From Phymatolithon calcareum (Eukaryota > Rhodophyta > Florideophyceae > Hapalidiales), in NCBI GenBank assembly GCA_977006965.1, contig OZ345353.1, forward strand, positions 3,224,001 through 3,288,000: a stretch of DNA of 64,000 nt, written 5' to 3'. Under the pieces are notes generated by a model. That model was given only the letters and a program-made list of their open reading frames with translations. It searched no databases and was not told the origin of the DNA. Below are positions 1 to 10,021 of the stretch, piece by piece (the first letter of the stretch is position 1; each line of letters begins with the position of its first letter). The translations under genes were made by a program, and so were the position numbers.

Positions 1-1
1 G

Positions 2-1633
2 GTTAATTCTTCCCGATCTAGCGACCTCCCAATCCAACCCGAGCCCGCGGAAGATGGACCACCGCGAGTCATGTATACAGAAGTCGTCCACCCTGGTGAC
101 CCCCGCGAAGCACTTTTCGACGATGCGGTTCGAAAAGAAATACTTGGACTAATTGAGCGGGGCACCTTTCGATTGGTACTGACAGAAGAGGCTGGTCCTA
201 AACCAAACATTATCCCTTGCCGATACGTCCTTGCTCTCAAGCATGCTCTTGATGGTTCTGTCAAGTACAAAGCGCGATTTGTACTCGGTGGGCACCGCGA
301 TCGAGAAAAGCACCACATCGTCCACAAAACTGTCAACATGAGGCAGTCATCTATACGCCTTATTCTTGCTATCGCCACAATTTTTGGACTTGATGTATGG
401 TCCACGGACGTAAAAAAGGCATATCTACAGTCCGCATCTGATTTGCAGCGAAAAATATTCATTCGACCTAAGGAGATGTCGCTCGAAAAAGACGAGCTCA
501 TCCAAGTTGTCAAACCTCTTTACGGACTCACTGAAAGCGGTGACTATTGGTGTGAAACGTTTACAAAGTTTCACATTCACAATCTCCGCATGCAACAATC
601 GACAGGCGATTTTGCACTATTCTTTCGACGGGAAGTGGAGAAGCTTGTCGCATTGTCTGGCTCATATGTCGATGACGTCTTACAAGCCGGAAATACTACA
701 GAGAAACAAACCATACGGGATACCATGAAGAAAAAGTTTGAGATCACCACATCCGACATGGCTAAATTCGCTTTTACAGGACTCATCTGCGATTCCACGA
801 ACCCCAATTTACGCCGACTATCGCAAGCGCACTATACCAAACGTCTTCGCTCCCTCACGCCACAATCCAATTGGCCTGAATACCGCTCTTTACGCGCAAA
901 ACTAATGTGGGTTGTACATACCCGTCCCGATATCGCATGTGCAGCATCAATGGCTGCACAAGTAACAGACAATCAATTCAACCCTGACTATGTGAAGGAA
1001 ATAAATCAGATTGTCAAGTACCTTCACGCAACTCCCGATGTTTACTTGCGATTTCCGAAGCTGGACCAAGAAAGTCTAAGACTTGTTGTCTACGCAGACG
1101 CGTCGTTCAACAATGCTGCTGGGAACCGATCTCAGCTTGGTTTCATCATCTGTCTTGCGGACGCCAGTAATAATTGCGCAATTCTACACTACTCTTCCTA
1201 CAAATCATCCCGCGTTACACGATCATCGGCCGCCGGAGAAACTCTGGCATTTGTTGATGCTTTTGACAACGCATTCATCATCAGGCATGATTTGAATCGC
1301 ATACTACAGAAGAACATACCCATCATAATGATGACTGACTCTAAAATCTTATTCGATATCTTAACGCGAAACCGCTATACAACTGAACGCCGCCTTATGG
1401 TTGACATTTCCGCAACCCGCGAAGCCTATAACCAACGATTAATCCATAATATCGGTTTAATTTCTTCTGACGATAATCCCGCCGACGGACTTACTAAGAT
1501 TTCAAGCAACAAGGCCTTACTCAAGCTTCTTAAGACTCACCGCATTGACCATCCCGTTCAACAGTTCGTGATTCGTCCGACTGACAATGTGCTCCGACCT
1601 GAAAAAGTGGGGTGTGTGGAGTTACAGACTTGA
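2..1633 (+). CDS. Ty1/copia polyprotein, C-terminal part (reverse transcriptase + RNase H), 5' partial
   Basis: This is the reverse transcriptase and RNase H end of a Copia-type retrotransposon polyprotein. The frame is open from base 2 and the first ATG is at 71, so the protein very probably continues upstream of the window. Numbering from that ATG, an RVT_2-type reverse transcriptase comes first, with DVKKAYLQS and KPLYGLTESGD, and the YVDD active site at residues 199-202. RNase H follows with its acidic residues in place: D343 in YADASF, E390 in GETLA, D423 in MTDSK and D472 in NPADG. There is no stop or frameshift over 543 codons, unlike the second Copia at 31.6-36.1 kb. The copy is therefore young, or was recently active. 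A purine tract and a TG follow at its 3' end, as expected before a 3' LTR. Family assignment is secure; completeness cannot be judged here. Confidence 0.93.
   Translation, partial: VNSSRSSDLPIQPEPAEDGPPRVMYTEVVHPGDPREALFDDAVRKEILGLIERGTFRLVLTEEAGPKPNIIPCRYVLALKHALDGSVKYKARFVLGGHRDREKHHIVHKTVNMRQSSIRLILAIATIFGLDVWSTDVKKAYLQSASDLQRKIFIRPKEMSLEKDELIQVVKPLYGLTESGDYWCETFTKFHIHNLRMQQSTGDFALFFRREVEKLVALSGSYVDDVLQAGNTTEKQTIRDTMKKKFEITTSDMAKFAFTGLICDSTNPNLRRLSQAHYTKRLRSLTPQSNWPEYRSLRAKLMWVVHTRPDIACAASMAAQVTDNQFNPDYVKEINQIVKYLHATPDVYLRFPKLDQESLRLVVYADASFNNAAGNRSQLGFIICLADASNNCAILHYSSYKSSRVTRSSAAGETLAFVDAFDNAFIIRHDLNRILQKNIPIIMMTDSKILFDILTRNRYTTERRLMVDISATREAYNQRLIHNIGLISSDDNPADGLTKISSNKALLKLLKTHRIDHPVQQFVIRPTDNVLRPEKVGCVELQT
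1601..1612 (+). promoter_or_regulatory. Polypurine tract of Copia element
   Basis: The bases GAAAAAGTGGGG, nearly all purine, lie at the very end of the Copia ORF and are followed directly by TG. This is the position and form of the primer for plus-strand DNA synthesis in LTR retrotransposons. The tract overlaps the last codons of the polyprotein. Confidence 0.6.
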
Positions 1634-2024
1634 CTGACACAGAGTACAGTGTCGTTATCAGGTCAGTCGCACTACAGATAGTACACGTAGTACACGTTAG
1701 CACTACATTCGATCTCCAGCAGACAGTACTTAGCTCAAGCTCCATCTGAGCTTCAGACTCCTAGAGAGGCAAGTCACGTTTACCAGTTCATTACATGTTC
1801 GTAGAGCATTTCGCTCATCGCTCATCAGGTCTCCTCTTGTCACCACGCAAGAGCTCGCCGTCTCGGTCTACATCTAGCCTCGCGCTAGAGTTCGCCGACC
1901 ACACAGGTGTTCGTCCCGACCACATCCAGTCTTGCACTGGAGTTTTACGGACCTCGACACCTTTGTGTTTTTTGTCCATCATTGTCACACACACAGCTCG
2001 TTCGCAGCCGATCCGTGTTCTACA
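1613..2024 (+). repeat. Probable 3' LTR of the Copia element
   Basis: The region starts with TGTG right after the purine tract and ends at a plausible TACA. It has no coding potential beyond shadow frames. The 5' LTR lies outside the window, so the right boundary cannot be tested by comparison; 2024 is a guess from the TG...CA rule. Sequence shared with the downstream flank of the kinase modules begins about 100 bases further on. Confidence 0.4.
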
Positions 2025-2226
2025 TCACGATGATGCTTTTGCTGAAGAGCAAAAGGTCATCTAATGCCTTCTCAGTTGCCGCTCTGTCGTCTTCACAATA
2101 ACCTTTCTGTTTTTCTCTTTGCAAGCAATTGGCTAAGTACAGTATGCTTACCATGAAACACATGTAAAGTATCGGTACTGCAACATCTGTCGGGACTGGT
2201 AGAGCTCAACTGTGTATCCACATCCG

Positions 2227-3681
2227 TTACCGTAGTTCTGCGCTTGTCTCAACTTTCTCCACTGCCCGTTTCACCATAATCCACACCAAGCGCATTTGCA
2301 TTTTTAGTGCATCTTGACAGTTACATTTCGCCTGCTCTTCAACATGAATGAGCTCATTCAATGTCCGGAAAGCTCGTGACAAATCTGTCAACAAGCAAAC
2401 AGCATCGTAAAATTCAGCTAATTCTGTGAGCCCAATACCCATTTCTGCACAGTAAAGAGACAAATCTCTGTGACTGTATACATCAAGGTCAATAAGAGAG
2501 CAACCTACATGAGATTGATTCCAGTCGAAAAAGAAAAACGACCCAGTTGTTCCGCCCGGTCGATACATGTTTCCCGTTGGCAAATCACCGTGAACGAAAG
2601 TAGTTGGCAGTTTCGCATTCCTAACCTCACATAAAGCTCGGATAATGTACGCTTTCCAACGCTTCACATATTGGAATTTCTCGTTATCTTTCAGAAACTT
2701 AAGCTCTTCGTGTTCAAGTAAAAAGTCAAGGTTCTCCTCCATCCATTCTGTACTCAGAACCATCAGCCCTGCCGCTTCCAGTTCCGGAATCGCTGACATG
2801 CTCGCCTTCTGCAGCTCGGCCAGGTCTCTGAAAAATTGCGGCAATTCGCTTGCTTCAATACGATTATCGAACAGACCCCATTCCTTTCCGTGATCGGCTG
2901 CTATCGTGATCCTCTCTTCCGTGTCAATCAAGAGGGGCTTTTCCACGAATGAAGGTGCAACCTTGCACAACACCGATGTTATCGCCGCCTCATTGCAGAA
3001 AATGGGTGAACATTTCAGGAAGTAGAACCCTTTGTCGGTGTTTACTCGAAGTAAACTGCAAAGCATCGTTGCTTTCAGCTGAATAACCGGTCCCATCACC
3101 TCTAGTCCATGCGATCTCAGAACCCCGCACATCCATTCCGCCTTTTCCGTGAACCATCCTACACGGCCCCATGCAACGCGCAAATCCGGTTCTCTTCGTT
3201 CCAAAATGCTGTTGAGCTCTTCGCGGATAGCATGCCGTCCCTCCTCGTCGCAATGGTCAATCTCAGCTTCTCCGATACTCACCCACTCCCACCCTTGCGG
3301 AAGATCAATTGGATCTTCATGTGTCTCGAAAATGATTACAGATCGAACAACCACGGCTTCGGAAATCTCCTTTTCCCGATTCCATATCCATCGCAAGATC
3401 GTAACTGAAAAGTTGAACCCAAGTTTCAGTTTCAATTCATTCATCATATCGGGAGCGATTGCCGCATTCATATGCTGTCCAAAACATTGCGGAAGAGTCC
3501 ACTTGTCTCCATTTCGAATGGCAACAATTCGTTTCCGTGCCGTGTCGGGAATGAGCAATTGTAGCTCGTTGGCGTCATGTCTTGCGCAGCGTTCCCAAGC
3601 CGACAAAGAGTCTTTCGATTCCTCCATTGTGCCTTCTTGTTGCTCCTCCGTTGTTCTCTGGAGCGCCTTGTCGCTCAACAT
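2227..3681 (-). CDS. APH-fold phosphotransferase with degenerate NUDIX-like N-terminus, copy K1
   Basis: A 484-aa protein with the small-molecule kinase fold of aminoglycoside/choline phosphotransferases. Residues about 45-150 resemble a NUDIX domain (GDKWTLPQC..., NELKLKLG) whose box glutamates are mostly missing. The N-lobe lysine is K223 in YFLKCSP. The catalytic loop is HGDLPTGN, with H364, D366 and N371. The metal-binding aspartate is D386 in FFDWNQ. The pattern resembles a family common in actinobacteria; the substrate is unknown and nothing here indicates antibiotic resistance. The start is the ATG of the conserved YVM-LSDK region, because it is the only ATG shared by all full copies. 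The frame continues upstream only to a TTG. The gene lies downstream of TOP3 copy A on the same strand. Copies K3 and K5 have exactly the same length, which argues for constraint. Confidence 0.85.
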   Translation of the reverse strand: MLSDKALQRTTEEQQEGTMEESKDSLSAWERCARHDANELQLLIPDTARKRIVAIRNGDKWTLPQCFGQHMNAAIAPDMMNELKLKLGFNFSVTILRWIWNREKEISEAVVVRSVIIFETHEDPIDLPQGWEWVSIGEAEIDHCDEEGRHAIREELNSILERREPDLRVAWGRVGWFTEKAEWMCGVLRSHGLEVMGPVIQLKATMLCSLLRVNTDKGFYFLKCSPIFCNEAAITSVLCKVAPSFVEKPLLIDTEERITIAADHGKEWGLFDNRIEASELPQFFRDLAELQKASMSAIPELEAAGLMVLSTEWMEENLDFLLEHEELKFLKDNEKFQYVKRWKAYIIRALCEVRNAKLPTTFVHGDLPTGNMYRPGGTTGSFFFFDWNQSHVGCSLIDLDVYSHRDLSLYCAEMGIGLTELAEFYDAVCLLTDLSRAFRTLNELIHVEEQAKCNCQDALKMQMRLVWIMVKRAVEKVETSAELR

Positions 3682-3804
3682 GACGTATGTGACATTGCCT
3701 CGCTGCAAGAAGATCGCAGATCCAACGACTCAAAAATTGCTGTGTAAGTTGTCATACTGTACAGCTTTACGACGAACCATGCCCGCCCAATATATGATAG
3801 ATTC

Positions 3805-3832
3805 ATATCACCAGGGATTCCCCTGATATCAC
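3805..3832. mobile_element. 14-bp palindromic insertion with 7-bp target duplication
   Basis: CAGGGATTCCCCTG (3812-3825) sits between two copies of ATATCAC (3805-3811 and 3826-3832). The matching places near 9,870 and 52,640 read directly from ATTCATATC into CTCACAGG or a close variant, so they act as empty sites. The ends CAGGG...CCCTG match those of the 28-bp insertion at 26,306. Confidence 0.6.
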
Positions 3833-3869
3833 TCACAGGCTTGTACTTATTTTATTTTGCGCAACTAAT

Positions 3870-6485
3870 CCTCAATGTCCTCGTGTCCCACGCTTCCAGG
3901 ATGTGCTGTTTTGGGGATGTCGCGGTCGGTCCCAGTGCAGCGAAGTGGTTTATAATACCAACAATCGCAGTATACAGTATACATCCAGCGAAATTAACGG
4001 GAATCCCTAGAGGAACACGGGAGTGCTTCCAGGATATTTCTAGAAATGTTGCGCGGCCCACATTGCCCACACAGCACGGCTCCCTCTGCGGCCGCAACGG
4101 ACTGGAACACGTTTTCAGGGAAGAAGTACACAAAGTTGCAAGATTCCCTGCCTGCGGAACATGATACGAACTTCTTTGCAGAGTCTCTCGACTCCAGAAT
4201 ATTACACGGAACATTCCGCGACATTCCACTGCTTTGACGGCGTGCTCCGATAATCCACATGTTGGATGTGGGCACATGAAGTGTCGATTGTCGGACATCT
4301 TCTTCTCCGGGTTCACAGCCTCTTCACTCGGCAGATGTGAAATGCAATAAGGACATAACGTGTGACGGGCGTCTGACGATGAATTGGTCATTTGTAGCAC
4401 TTGAAACTGGCATACTGGGCACCTCGCAACGTGTGGCCCAATAATCCCAAATCACCGCAACTCGAGCGGTAAACTTGTGCGATAAATTGCACGTCCTGCA
4501 ATGCAAACTATGATCTGAACCTTCGCTCCCACTCGCATGACGAAACCCACCTCCTCGACCGCGCCGCGCCCACGCCCACGACCACGATCTCTGTTCCTTC
4601 CGCCTCCTACGCGAACACTACCTCGCGACGCTGCTCCTCCACTTCCGGGTCTCCCTTCCAAATCCATAAGCTGATGACAATTCCTACATTCGGAGAGATT
4701 GAGCACCAGACTTTGCCATTTAGCCGCGGAGGAAATATTAAACAAGCTTCGGAAGACATTGCTCAAAGTTTCAAATTATTACGTAACTGAGCAGCTTGGC
4801 GCCACATTCAGTCAGCGCAGCCTGCAGAACAATTGCAACTTGCGCCTGTCCATTGCCCACTTTTTCAGATTCTCCTCCTGTTTCACGCGCATGTATGCGC
4901 GGGCAACATGCAGCTGACATCCTTCGTGTGACACGACAAGAGAAATGCAGATTTCCGTAGGTGCAAAGCGTCCAGCGTTGCCCCCTTCTTTCACGACCTA
5001 CTTCCGCTCTTGCATTTTCCTGATATGCTTCGCGATCGTGACGTTCGTTCCGATTCCGTAATTATCCAGGAGTACAATGACATCGGTCTCCAAGAGCAGC
5101 GGCGATAGTTTTGTCTGTCACTCGCGCAACGTAAACCGCTTTCACGGAAGCTTGCTCCGACATTCAGGAGAGCGGACGGCATGTCGCGCTCAGACCACTT
5201 TTCGAGAGGATGCATGACCTCGAGATAACCCTTGTGCTCAATGATAAGCTCTCGAGTACCGAAAAACTCGACCTCGCCAGCACGAACCTGTACTGAGGTT
5301 TCCGCCCCCTGCTCGTCCACCGAGCAGCACGCCAAGAACCGTTTTGTAATATACATGTACACTTGGCGGTGGTCATCACTGTCGAACCACCTGGGTGCGG
5401 CTTCAGTCGGATGAATTGGTGGATGAGCCACATCATCATGACCGCCAGAACGTGGCCACATCAAGGTGACGATGTCTTGATGACTGGGCGAGTTAAGAAG
5501 CCTGTTTGCAAATTTCCCCATCTGCATGTCCCGTTTGTTTTTGAATGAGTCCTTTAAGGTTATAAGTTTCATTGAATTGGTAAGTCTCAGTTCTCGGATA
5601 GCTCATTAAACTCTTGATGTGCAGACTTTCCGTCACCTACATCGATATGTCTGAGCTAATCCTAAGCAAACGCGATTCCGCTTATTGCAGAGGTAACCAC
5701 AAGACTGAGCGTGAAGACCCAAAATAGGCGCCTGACAAGCGCTGAAGGGTGAGCCAGCGATCCACGAGACCAACAATTGGAAACTCAAAGGTCCACAACT
5801 GACGATAGCGCGCCCTTGATCGGAAATATCCACGTTAAATCTCTCCACGGATACGGTGAGAAACCTGGTATACGCACTTTCAGCACCCACGTCGATTTCC
5901 TGTCGGGTATCAGCCATGCACGCAATGCGCTTGTTCAGTTTCTCAAGATGGGTGACAGCACGTAAAAAATCACCGCGGGTCATGGCCGAGAAGAGGGCAC
6001 GGTGGACCAAAATATCGCGATTGGCTAAGAGACATACTTCACGAACGTCGAAAGCCATCTCCTCGACATACGAGTCTCAATCGAGCCAAAGAATGAGCCA
6101 GTCTTCGTGACGAGTTGCCGCGCGCAGAGTACCAACGATATCTTCCTTGTTCTCACGGATGGTTCATGCGAAACGGGTGGCTTTGGGATCAAGCAGGGCA
6201 GCAGGATCACACGAACCCCATTTACCATAATGTGCCTCGAAATCTGTTCTTTTGAGACAGCCGGTGACGGAGGTGAAGATCATACGACAGGGGATACCGT
6301 TGAGTGACATGTCGAACTCGAAGACGCGATGTACATCGAGTATCCATTGCGCACGGTCACTGCACCACCCTGCCGCAGGACAATGACGATTTCCTTCGCA
6401 GCAGACGGCTTCTCCACCACGTTCAGCACGCGCTACACCATCTCGATCTTGACTGTCGATGAAATGCAACCGACGAGGCAGGCAT
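3870..6485 (-). pseudogene. TOP3: DNA topoisomerase III (TOP3) pseudogene, copy A
   Basis: Remains of a eukaryotic TOP3, the type IA topoisomerase that cuts single strands and works with RecQ helicases. In N to C order one sees VLNVVEKPSAAKE (about 6395-6430), then the TOPRIM acidic region, then QEIDVGAESAYTRF near 5,890. Next come the active-site segment SYPRTET near 5,600 with the catalytic Tyr codon intact at 5598-5600, FLACCSVDEQG near 5,310, YGIGT near 5,055 and a Gly/Arg-rich tract near 4,600. Cys-rich zinc-finger/GRF-like segments follow from about 4,400 to 3,900. The frame shifts several times, and a TGA (6076-6078) interrupts the DxD motif. A possible first exon, ATG at 6483-6485, could join across a 38-nt GT...AG segment (6433-6470). 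Copy E at 53.7-56.3 kb shares the TGA and is its closest relative. Kinase K1 follows on the same strand. Confidence 0.85.
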
Positions 6486-7109
6486 TGTCATGCTCCGAAA
6501 ACCAGTCTGCAGCTACCCGTCCATGATGGGCTGAGCTGAGACGAGAATTCTTGGTTGTACAACTAATAAGGTATGATGCAAAACGGATATTCTTGATTTT
6601 TTCCCTACAGTATGGCACTGGCTGCCGCGCACTGCGATCCGGTCATAAGTGCACGTCATATTCGACCCGTCCGGTCGTCGTGAGGGAGAAAGGTTTCTAT
6701 GCTGCCGTCCAGATTGGCATCGAAGTCGAAAATTTCTATCATGAACGATCACTGCTGTCGATTGTCTTCGGCTCGTACTCGCACTTGGCATTAAAAGTAT
6801 GAGCTACGTAAGGAGATATTTTTCTCCTTTCAGCTTTCTAACTGTCGCCGAACAAAGAGTCAACAAGGAGCGGTTTTTTCCTTTTGTCCCAAGAAAGATG
6901 TACGGGAATATCTACTTACACAACAAAAAACAGCGGATGGATGAATAGTGTGAAAGGCGGGAGAGATCAGAACGTCTCATCTTAGAGAGCTGTGGACTTC
7001 GCACGAGCACATGGGCAAGAAGTCCAGAGCGAATACCGTGCAGGTAAAACTGATGTCGAGCCGGTCTCATTTAATGCAGTTGAGAGCTGAGGTAGGCGTG
7101 AGTGTAGCC
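6486..7109. repeat. Module tail upstream of TOP3 copy A
   Basis: Non-coding sequence shared with the regions upstream of TOP3 copies B, D and E (about 13.87-14.25, 29.15-29.5 and 56.3-56.8 kb). It includes a segment reading TCTAACTGTCGCCGAACAAAGAG. This may be the ancestral TOP3 promoter region. No gene was found in it. Confidence 0.5.
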
Positions 7110-7325
7110 GGAAATGGTTCATTTTCGAGGCGCATGAAGATCCAATTGCTCTTCCGAAAGGGTGGGAGTGGGTAAATATCGAAGAAGCTGACATTGACCA
7201 TTGTGACGAGGAGGCACGGCATGCTATCCGTGAAGAGCTCAACAGCATATTGCAACGAAGAGAACCGGATTTGCGCGTTGCGTGGGGTCATGTCGGATGG
7301 TTCACGGAAAATGTGAAATGCGAAA
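7110..7325 (+). pseudogene. Kinase-family fragment, plus strand
   Basis: About 70 codons on the plus strand match the middle of the APH-like kinases, from the end of the NUDIX-like part (FEAHEDPIALPKGWEWVN) through HCDEEARHAIREEL and RREPDLRVAWG to GWFTEN. Both ends stop abruptly. It faces away from the intact kinases, so an inverted partial kinase lies upstream of TOP3 in this module. Shorter relics of the same joint occur at 14,284 and 29,535, so the inversion predates the module duplications. Confidence 0.8.
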
Positions 7326-7329
7326 AGCG

Positions 7330-8220
7330 GCCACCACAAGAGTACAATCCCTTATCAACTGGTGTAAGATCACTTCAGCTCATCTGGGCGATATTGTAAA
7401 GCCATCGGGAAGAGTCGGGATAATGACAGTCTTGCGTTTGAAAGATGGTTTAATGATGCATCTTGCCGCCTCGAGTGTGAGCGGAACTCTCTGGTGGTCC
7501 ACAAGGCTTCATTCACGTAAACTCCTGCGAGCTAACTCGTCAAAAGAATCGTTTCTTGAAATTTGCAAAGCGACTCGGTATCCAAATGGCTTCAATGGAA
7601 ATCTTCTGGGACATTACTTGTTCCGTGAGGCATCAAAGTTTCCCATATTTCTAACTTGGCATTGGGGAAACGCAAATCTTAGCGCTGAGTCCGTTCCTTG
7701 ATATTACAATTTTAGTTTTAGTAATTCAGATTACTGAAACCGATGTGCCATTCAACATACTGTGTGCTTTACGGTTCACAGTTTAAAGGGATTACATAAT
7801 GTGGCAACAACGAAAATCGTTTTCAGCACGAATCTTGTGCTGAGTCCAATAGTCTCGCGGAAGGCTACGCAAATCTGTCACTTGATAGTCGACCTCAGGT
7901 ACCCGGACTGCCACAGCATTCCAGATCAAGTTTCCGATCTCACGACGATGAATATCGGTGTGACTGGTAATGACACCACTACTCTCTACATTGTAGCAGT
8001 GTCTGGATCTAAACATAAACTGCTGTCTGGGTTTCCCACCTGAACGACGTTCAGTGAACGCTCCGTTTCCAAATAATTCTTTCAAGTCGAGCAATCCGAG
8101 GTTATTCGATACGTCATGCGTCTAGAGTAAAAAAACCAGATGGGCACAGTAAACTATTTACTTTTTTCATTCACTAACCATAGGCAAAATCCAGTAGAAT
8201 TCAGCCCATCATCATGCTTA
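7330..8220. repeat. Module tail shared between units
   Basis: Non-coding sequence that recurs near 14.35-14.93 kb and 29.6-30.29 kb, for example the segment running from AACATACTGTGTGCTT to ATAATGTGGCAACAACGAA. The right end (about 8,090-8,220) matches the 3' flank of the zinc-finger ORFs at 18.4-18.6 and 50.25-50.4 kb. No intact gene is visible. Confidence 0.6.
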
Positions 8221-8294
8221 GCATGAAACACATGTACAGTATCCGTACTACAATGTCTGTCGAGACTGTTAGAGCTCGACTGTGTGTGTCCACA

Positions 8295-9758
8295 TCAGTT
8301 TGCTATTGTAGTTTTTGCGCTTGTCTCAAATTTCTCCACTGCCCACTTCACTCTCGTCCACACCAAGCTTACTTGCAGTTTCAGTGCATCTTGACAGTTA
8401 CATTTAGCCTGCTCTTCAACATGTATGAGCTCATTCAGTGTCCGGAAAGCTCTTGACAAAAATGTCAACAAGCCCACAGCATCGTCAACTTCACCAACTT
8501 TTGTGAGCGCAATACCCATTTCTGTACAGTAAACAGAAAAAGTCTTGGGGCTGAATATAAAAAGGTCGGAAAGACAGCAACCAATATGAGATTGGTTCCA
8601 GTCGAAAAAGCAAAATGAACCTGATGTTCCACCCGGCCGAAACATATTTCCCGTTGGCAAGTCACCGTGAACGAAAGTCGTTGGCAGATTTGCATTCCTG
8701 ACCTCTCGTAGAGCTCGGATAATGTACGCTTTCCAACGCTTCATATACTTGAACTCCTCATTATCCTTCAGAAACTTAAGCTCTTCGTTTTCAAGCAAAA
8801 AGTCAAGGTTCTCCTCCATCCATTCTGTACTCAGAACCATCATTCCTGCCGCTTCCAGTTCCGGAATCGCTGACATGCTCGCCTTCTGCAGCTCGGCCAG
8901 GTCTCTGAAAAACTGCGGCAATTCGCTTTCTTCAATACCGTTATCCATCAGACCCCATTCCTTTCCGTGATCGGCTGATATCGTGATCCTCTCTTCCGTG
9001 TCAATCAAGAGGGGCTTCGCCACAAACGAAGGTGCAACCTTGCACAACACCGATGTTATCGCCGCCTCATTGCAGAAAATAGGTGAACATTTCAGGAAGT
9101 AGAACCCTTTGTCGGTGTTTACTCGAAGTATACTGCAAAGCATCGTTGCTTTCAGCTGAATAACCGGTCCCATCACCTCTAGTCCATGCGATCTCAGAAC
9201 CCCGCACATCCATTCCGCCTTTTCCGTGAACCATCCCACACGGCCCCACGCAACGCGCAAATCCGGTTCTCTTTGTTCCAAAATGCTGTTGAGCTCTTCG
9301 CGGATAGCATGCCGACCCTCCTCGTCGCAATGGTTAACGTCAGCTTCTTCGATATTCACCCACTCCCACCCTTGTGGAAGAGCAATTGGATCTTCATGCG
9401 TCTCGAAAATGATCACAGATCGAGCAACCCAGGCTTCGGAAATCTCCTTTTCCCGATTCCATATCCATCGCAAGATCGTAACTGAAAAGTTGAACCCAAG
9501 TTTCAGTTTCAATTCATTCATCATATCGGGAGCGTTTGCCGAATTCATATGGTGTCCAAAACATTGCGGAAGCATCCACTTGTCTCCATTTCGAATGGCA
9601 ACAATTCGTTTCCGTGCCATGTCGGGAATGAGCAATTGTAGCTCGTTGACGTCATCTCTTACGCAGCGTTCCCATGTCGACAAAAAGTCTTTCGATTCTT
9701 CCATAGCACCTCCTTGCTGCTCCTCCGTTATTCCCGGGAGGTCTTTGTCGCTCATCAT
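8295..9758 (-). CDS. APH-fold phosphotransferase with degenerate NUDIX-like N-terminus, copy K2
   Basis: Second full copy of the kinase, 487 aa from the conserved ATG at 9756-9758. The open frame runs on upstream to a GTG at 9938, but that extension is not conserved in the other copies. All catalytic signatures are present: YFLKCSP, HGDLPTGN and FFDWNQ. The C-terminus differs from the 484-aa copies: an indel near the stop changes the last residues to KTTIAN and adds three codons. Many substitutions separate it from K1, yet the frame stays open, which suggests protein-level constraint. It lies downstream of TOP3 copy B on the same strand, but an 800-bp insertion (10022-10821) now separates the two. 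The biochemical role is unknown. Confidence 0.83.
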   Translation of the reverse strand: MMSDKDLPGITEEQQGGAMEESKDFLSTWERCVRDDVNELQLLIPDMARKRIVAIRNGDKWMLPQCFGHHMNSANAPDMMNELKLKLGFNFSVTILRWIWNREKEISEAWVARSVIIFETHEDPIALPQGWEWVNIEEADVNHCDEEGRHAIREELNSILEQREPDLRVAWGRVGWFTEKAEWMCGVLRSHGLEVMGPVIQLKATMLCSILRVNTDKGFYFLKCSPIFCNEAAITSVLCKVAPSFVAKPLLIDTEERITISADHGKEWGLMDNGIEESELPQFFRDLAELQKASMSAIPELEAAGMMVLSTEWMEENLDFLLENEELKFLKDNEEFKYMKRWKAYIIRALREVRNANLPTTFVHGDLPTGNMFRPGGTSGSFCFFDWNQSHIGCCLSDLFIFSPKTFSVYCTEMGIALTKVGEVDDAVGLLTFLSRAFRTLNELIHVEEQAKCNCQDALKLQVSLVWTRVKWAVEKFETSAKTTIAN

Positions 9759-9903
9759 GACGTATGTGACGTTGCCTCGCTGCAGGAAGGCCGCAATCCC
9801 ACGACTCGAAAATTGCTCTGTGTTAGTTGTCATACAGGTTTGCAACGATATATGCCCGCCCAAGATAGATTCATATCTCCCACAGGCTTGTACTTTTTTC
9901 TTT

Positions 9904-9925
9904 GCTGCACACAATTGTGTGCAGC
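9904..9925. repeat. 22-bp perfect palindrome specific to this module copy
   Basis: GCTGCACACAATTGTGTGCAGC is a perfect palindrome. At the matching position the other copies carry only one arm (near 20,265: CTTGTGTGCAGTTAATCC; near 52,670: CTTGTGTTCAGCTAATCC). The extra arm therefore appears to be an inverted duplication created in this copy. Confidence 0.7.
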
Positions 9926-10021
9926 TAATCCACCTCACTATTTCTGATGTTGCCGTCGCTGCAGATCGCCAAGCATATTAACTGTCAATTCAGGCAAGTG
10001 AAAACGAAGGGTAGTTTTAAG

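Noticed and set aside
2227-3681. Antibiotic-resistance (aminoglycoside phosphotransferase) gene
   Set aside because: Only the fold-level motifs match. The family is very broad, and nothing in the sequence points to aminoglycosides as substrate.
3109-3826. Long plus-strand frames opposite the kinase genes (also near 9.2, 19.6 and 51.8 kb)
   Set aside because: They are antisense shadows of the kinase ORFs, with Ser-rich translations and no conservation beyond that imposed by the minus-strand protein.
6076-6078. TGA in the DxD motif of TOP3 copies A and E as a selenocysteine codon
   Set aside because: Both copies carry other frameshifts, the residue is not catalytic in TOP3, three other copies have TAT there, and no SECIS-like structure was noticed. 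A shared nonsense mutation is the simpler reading.
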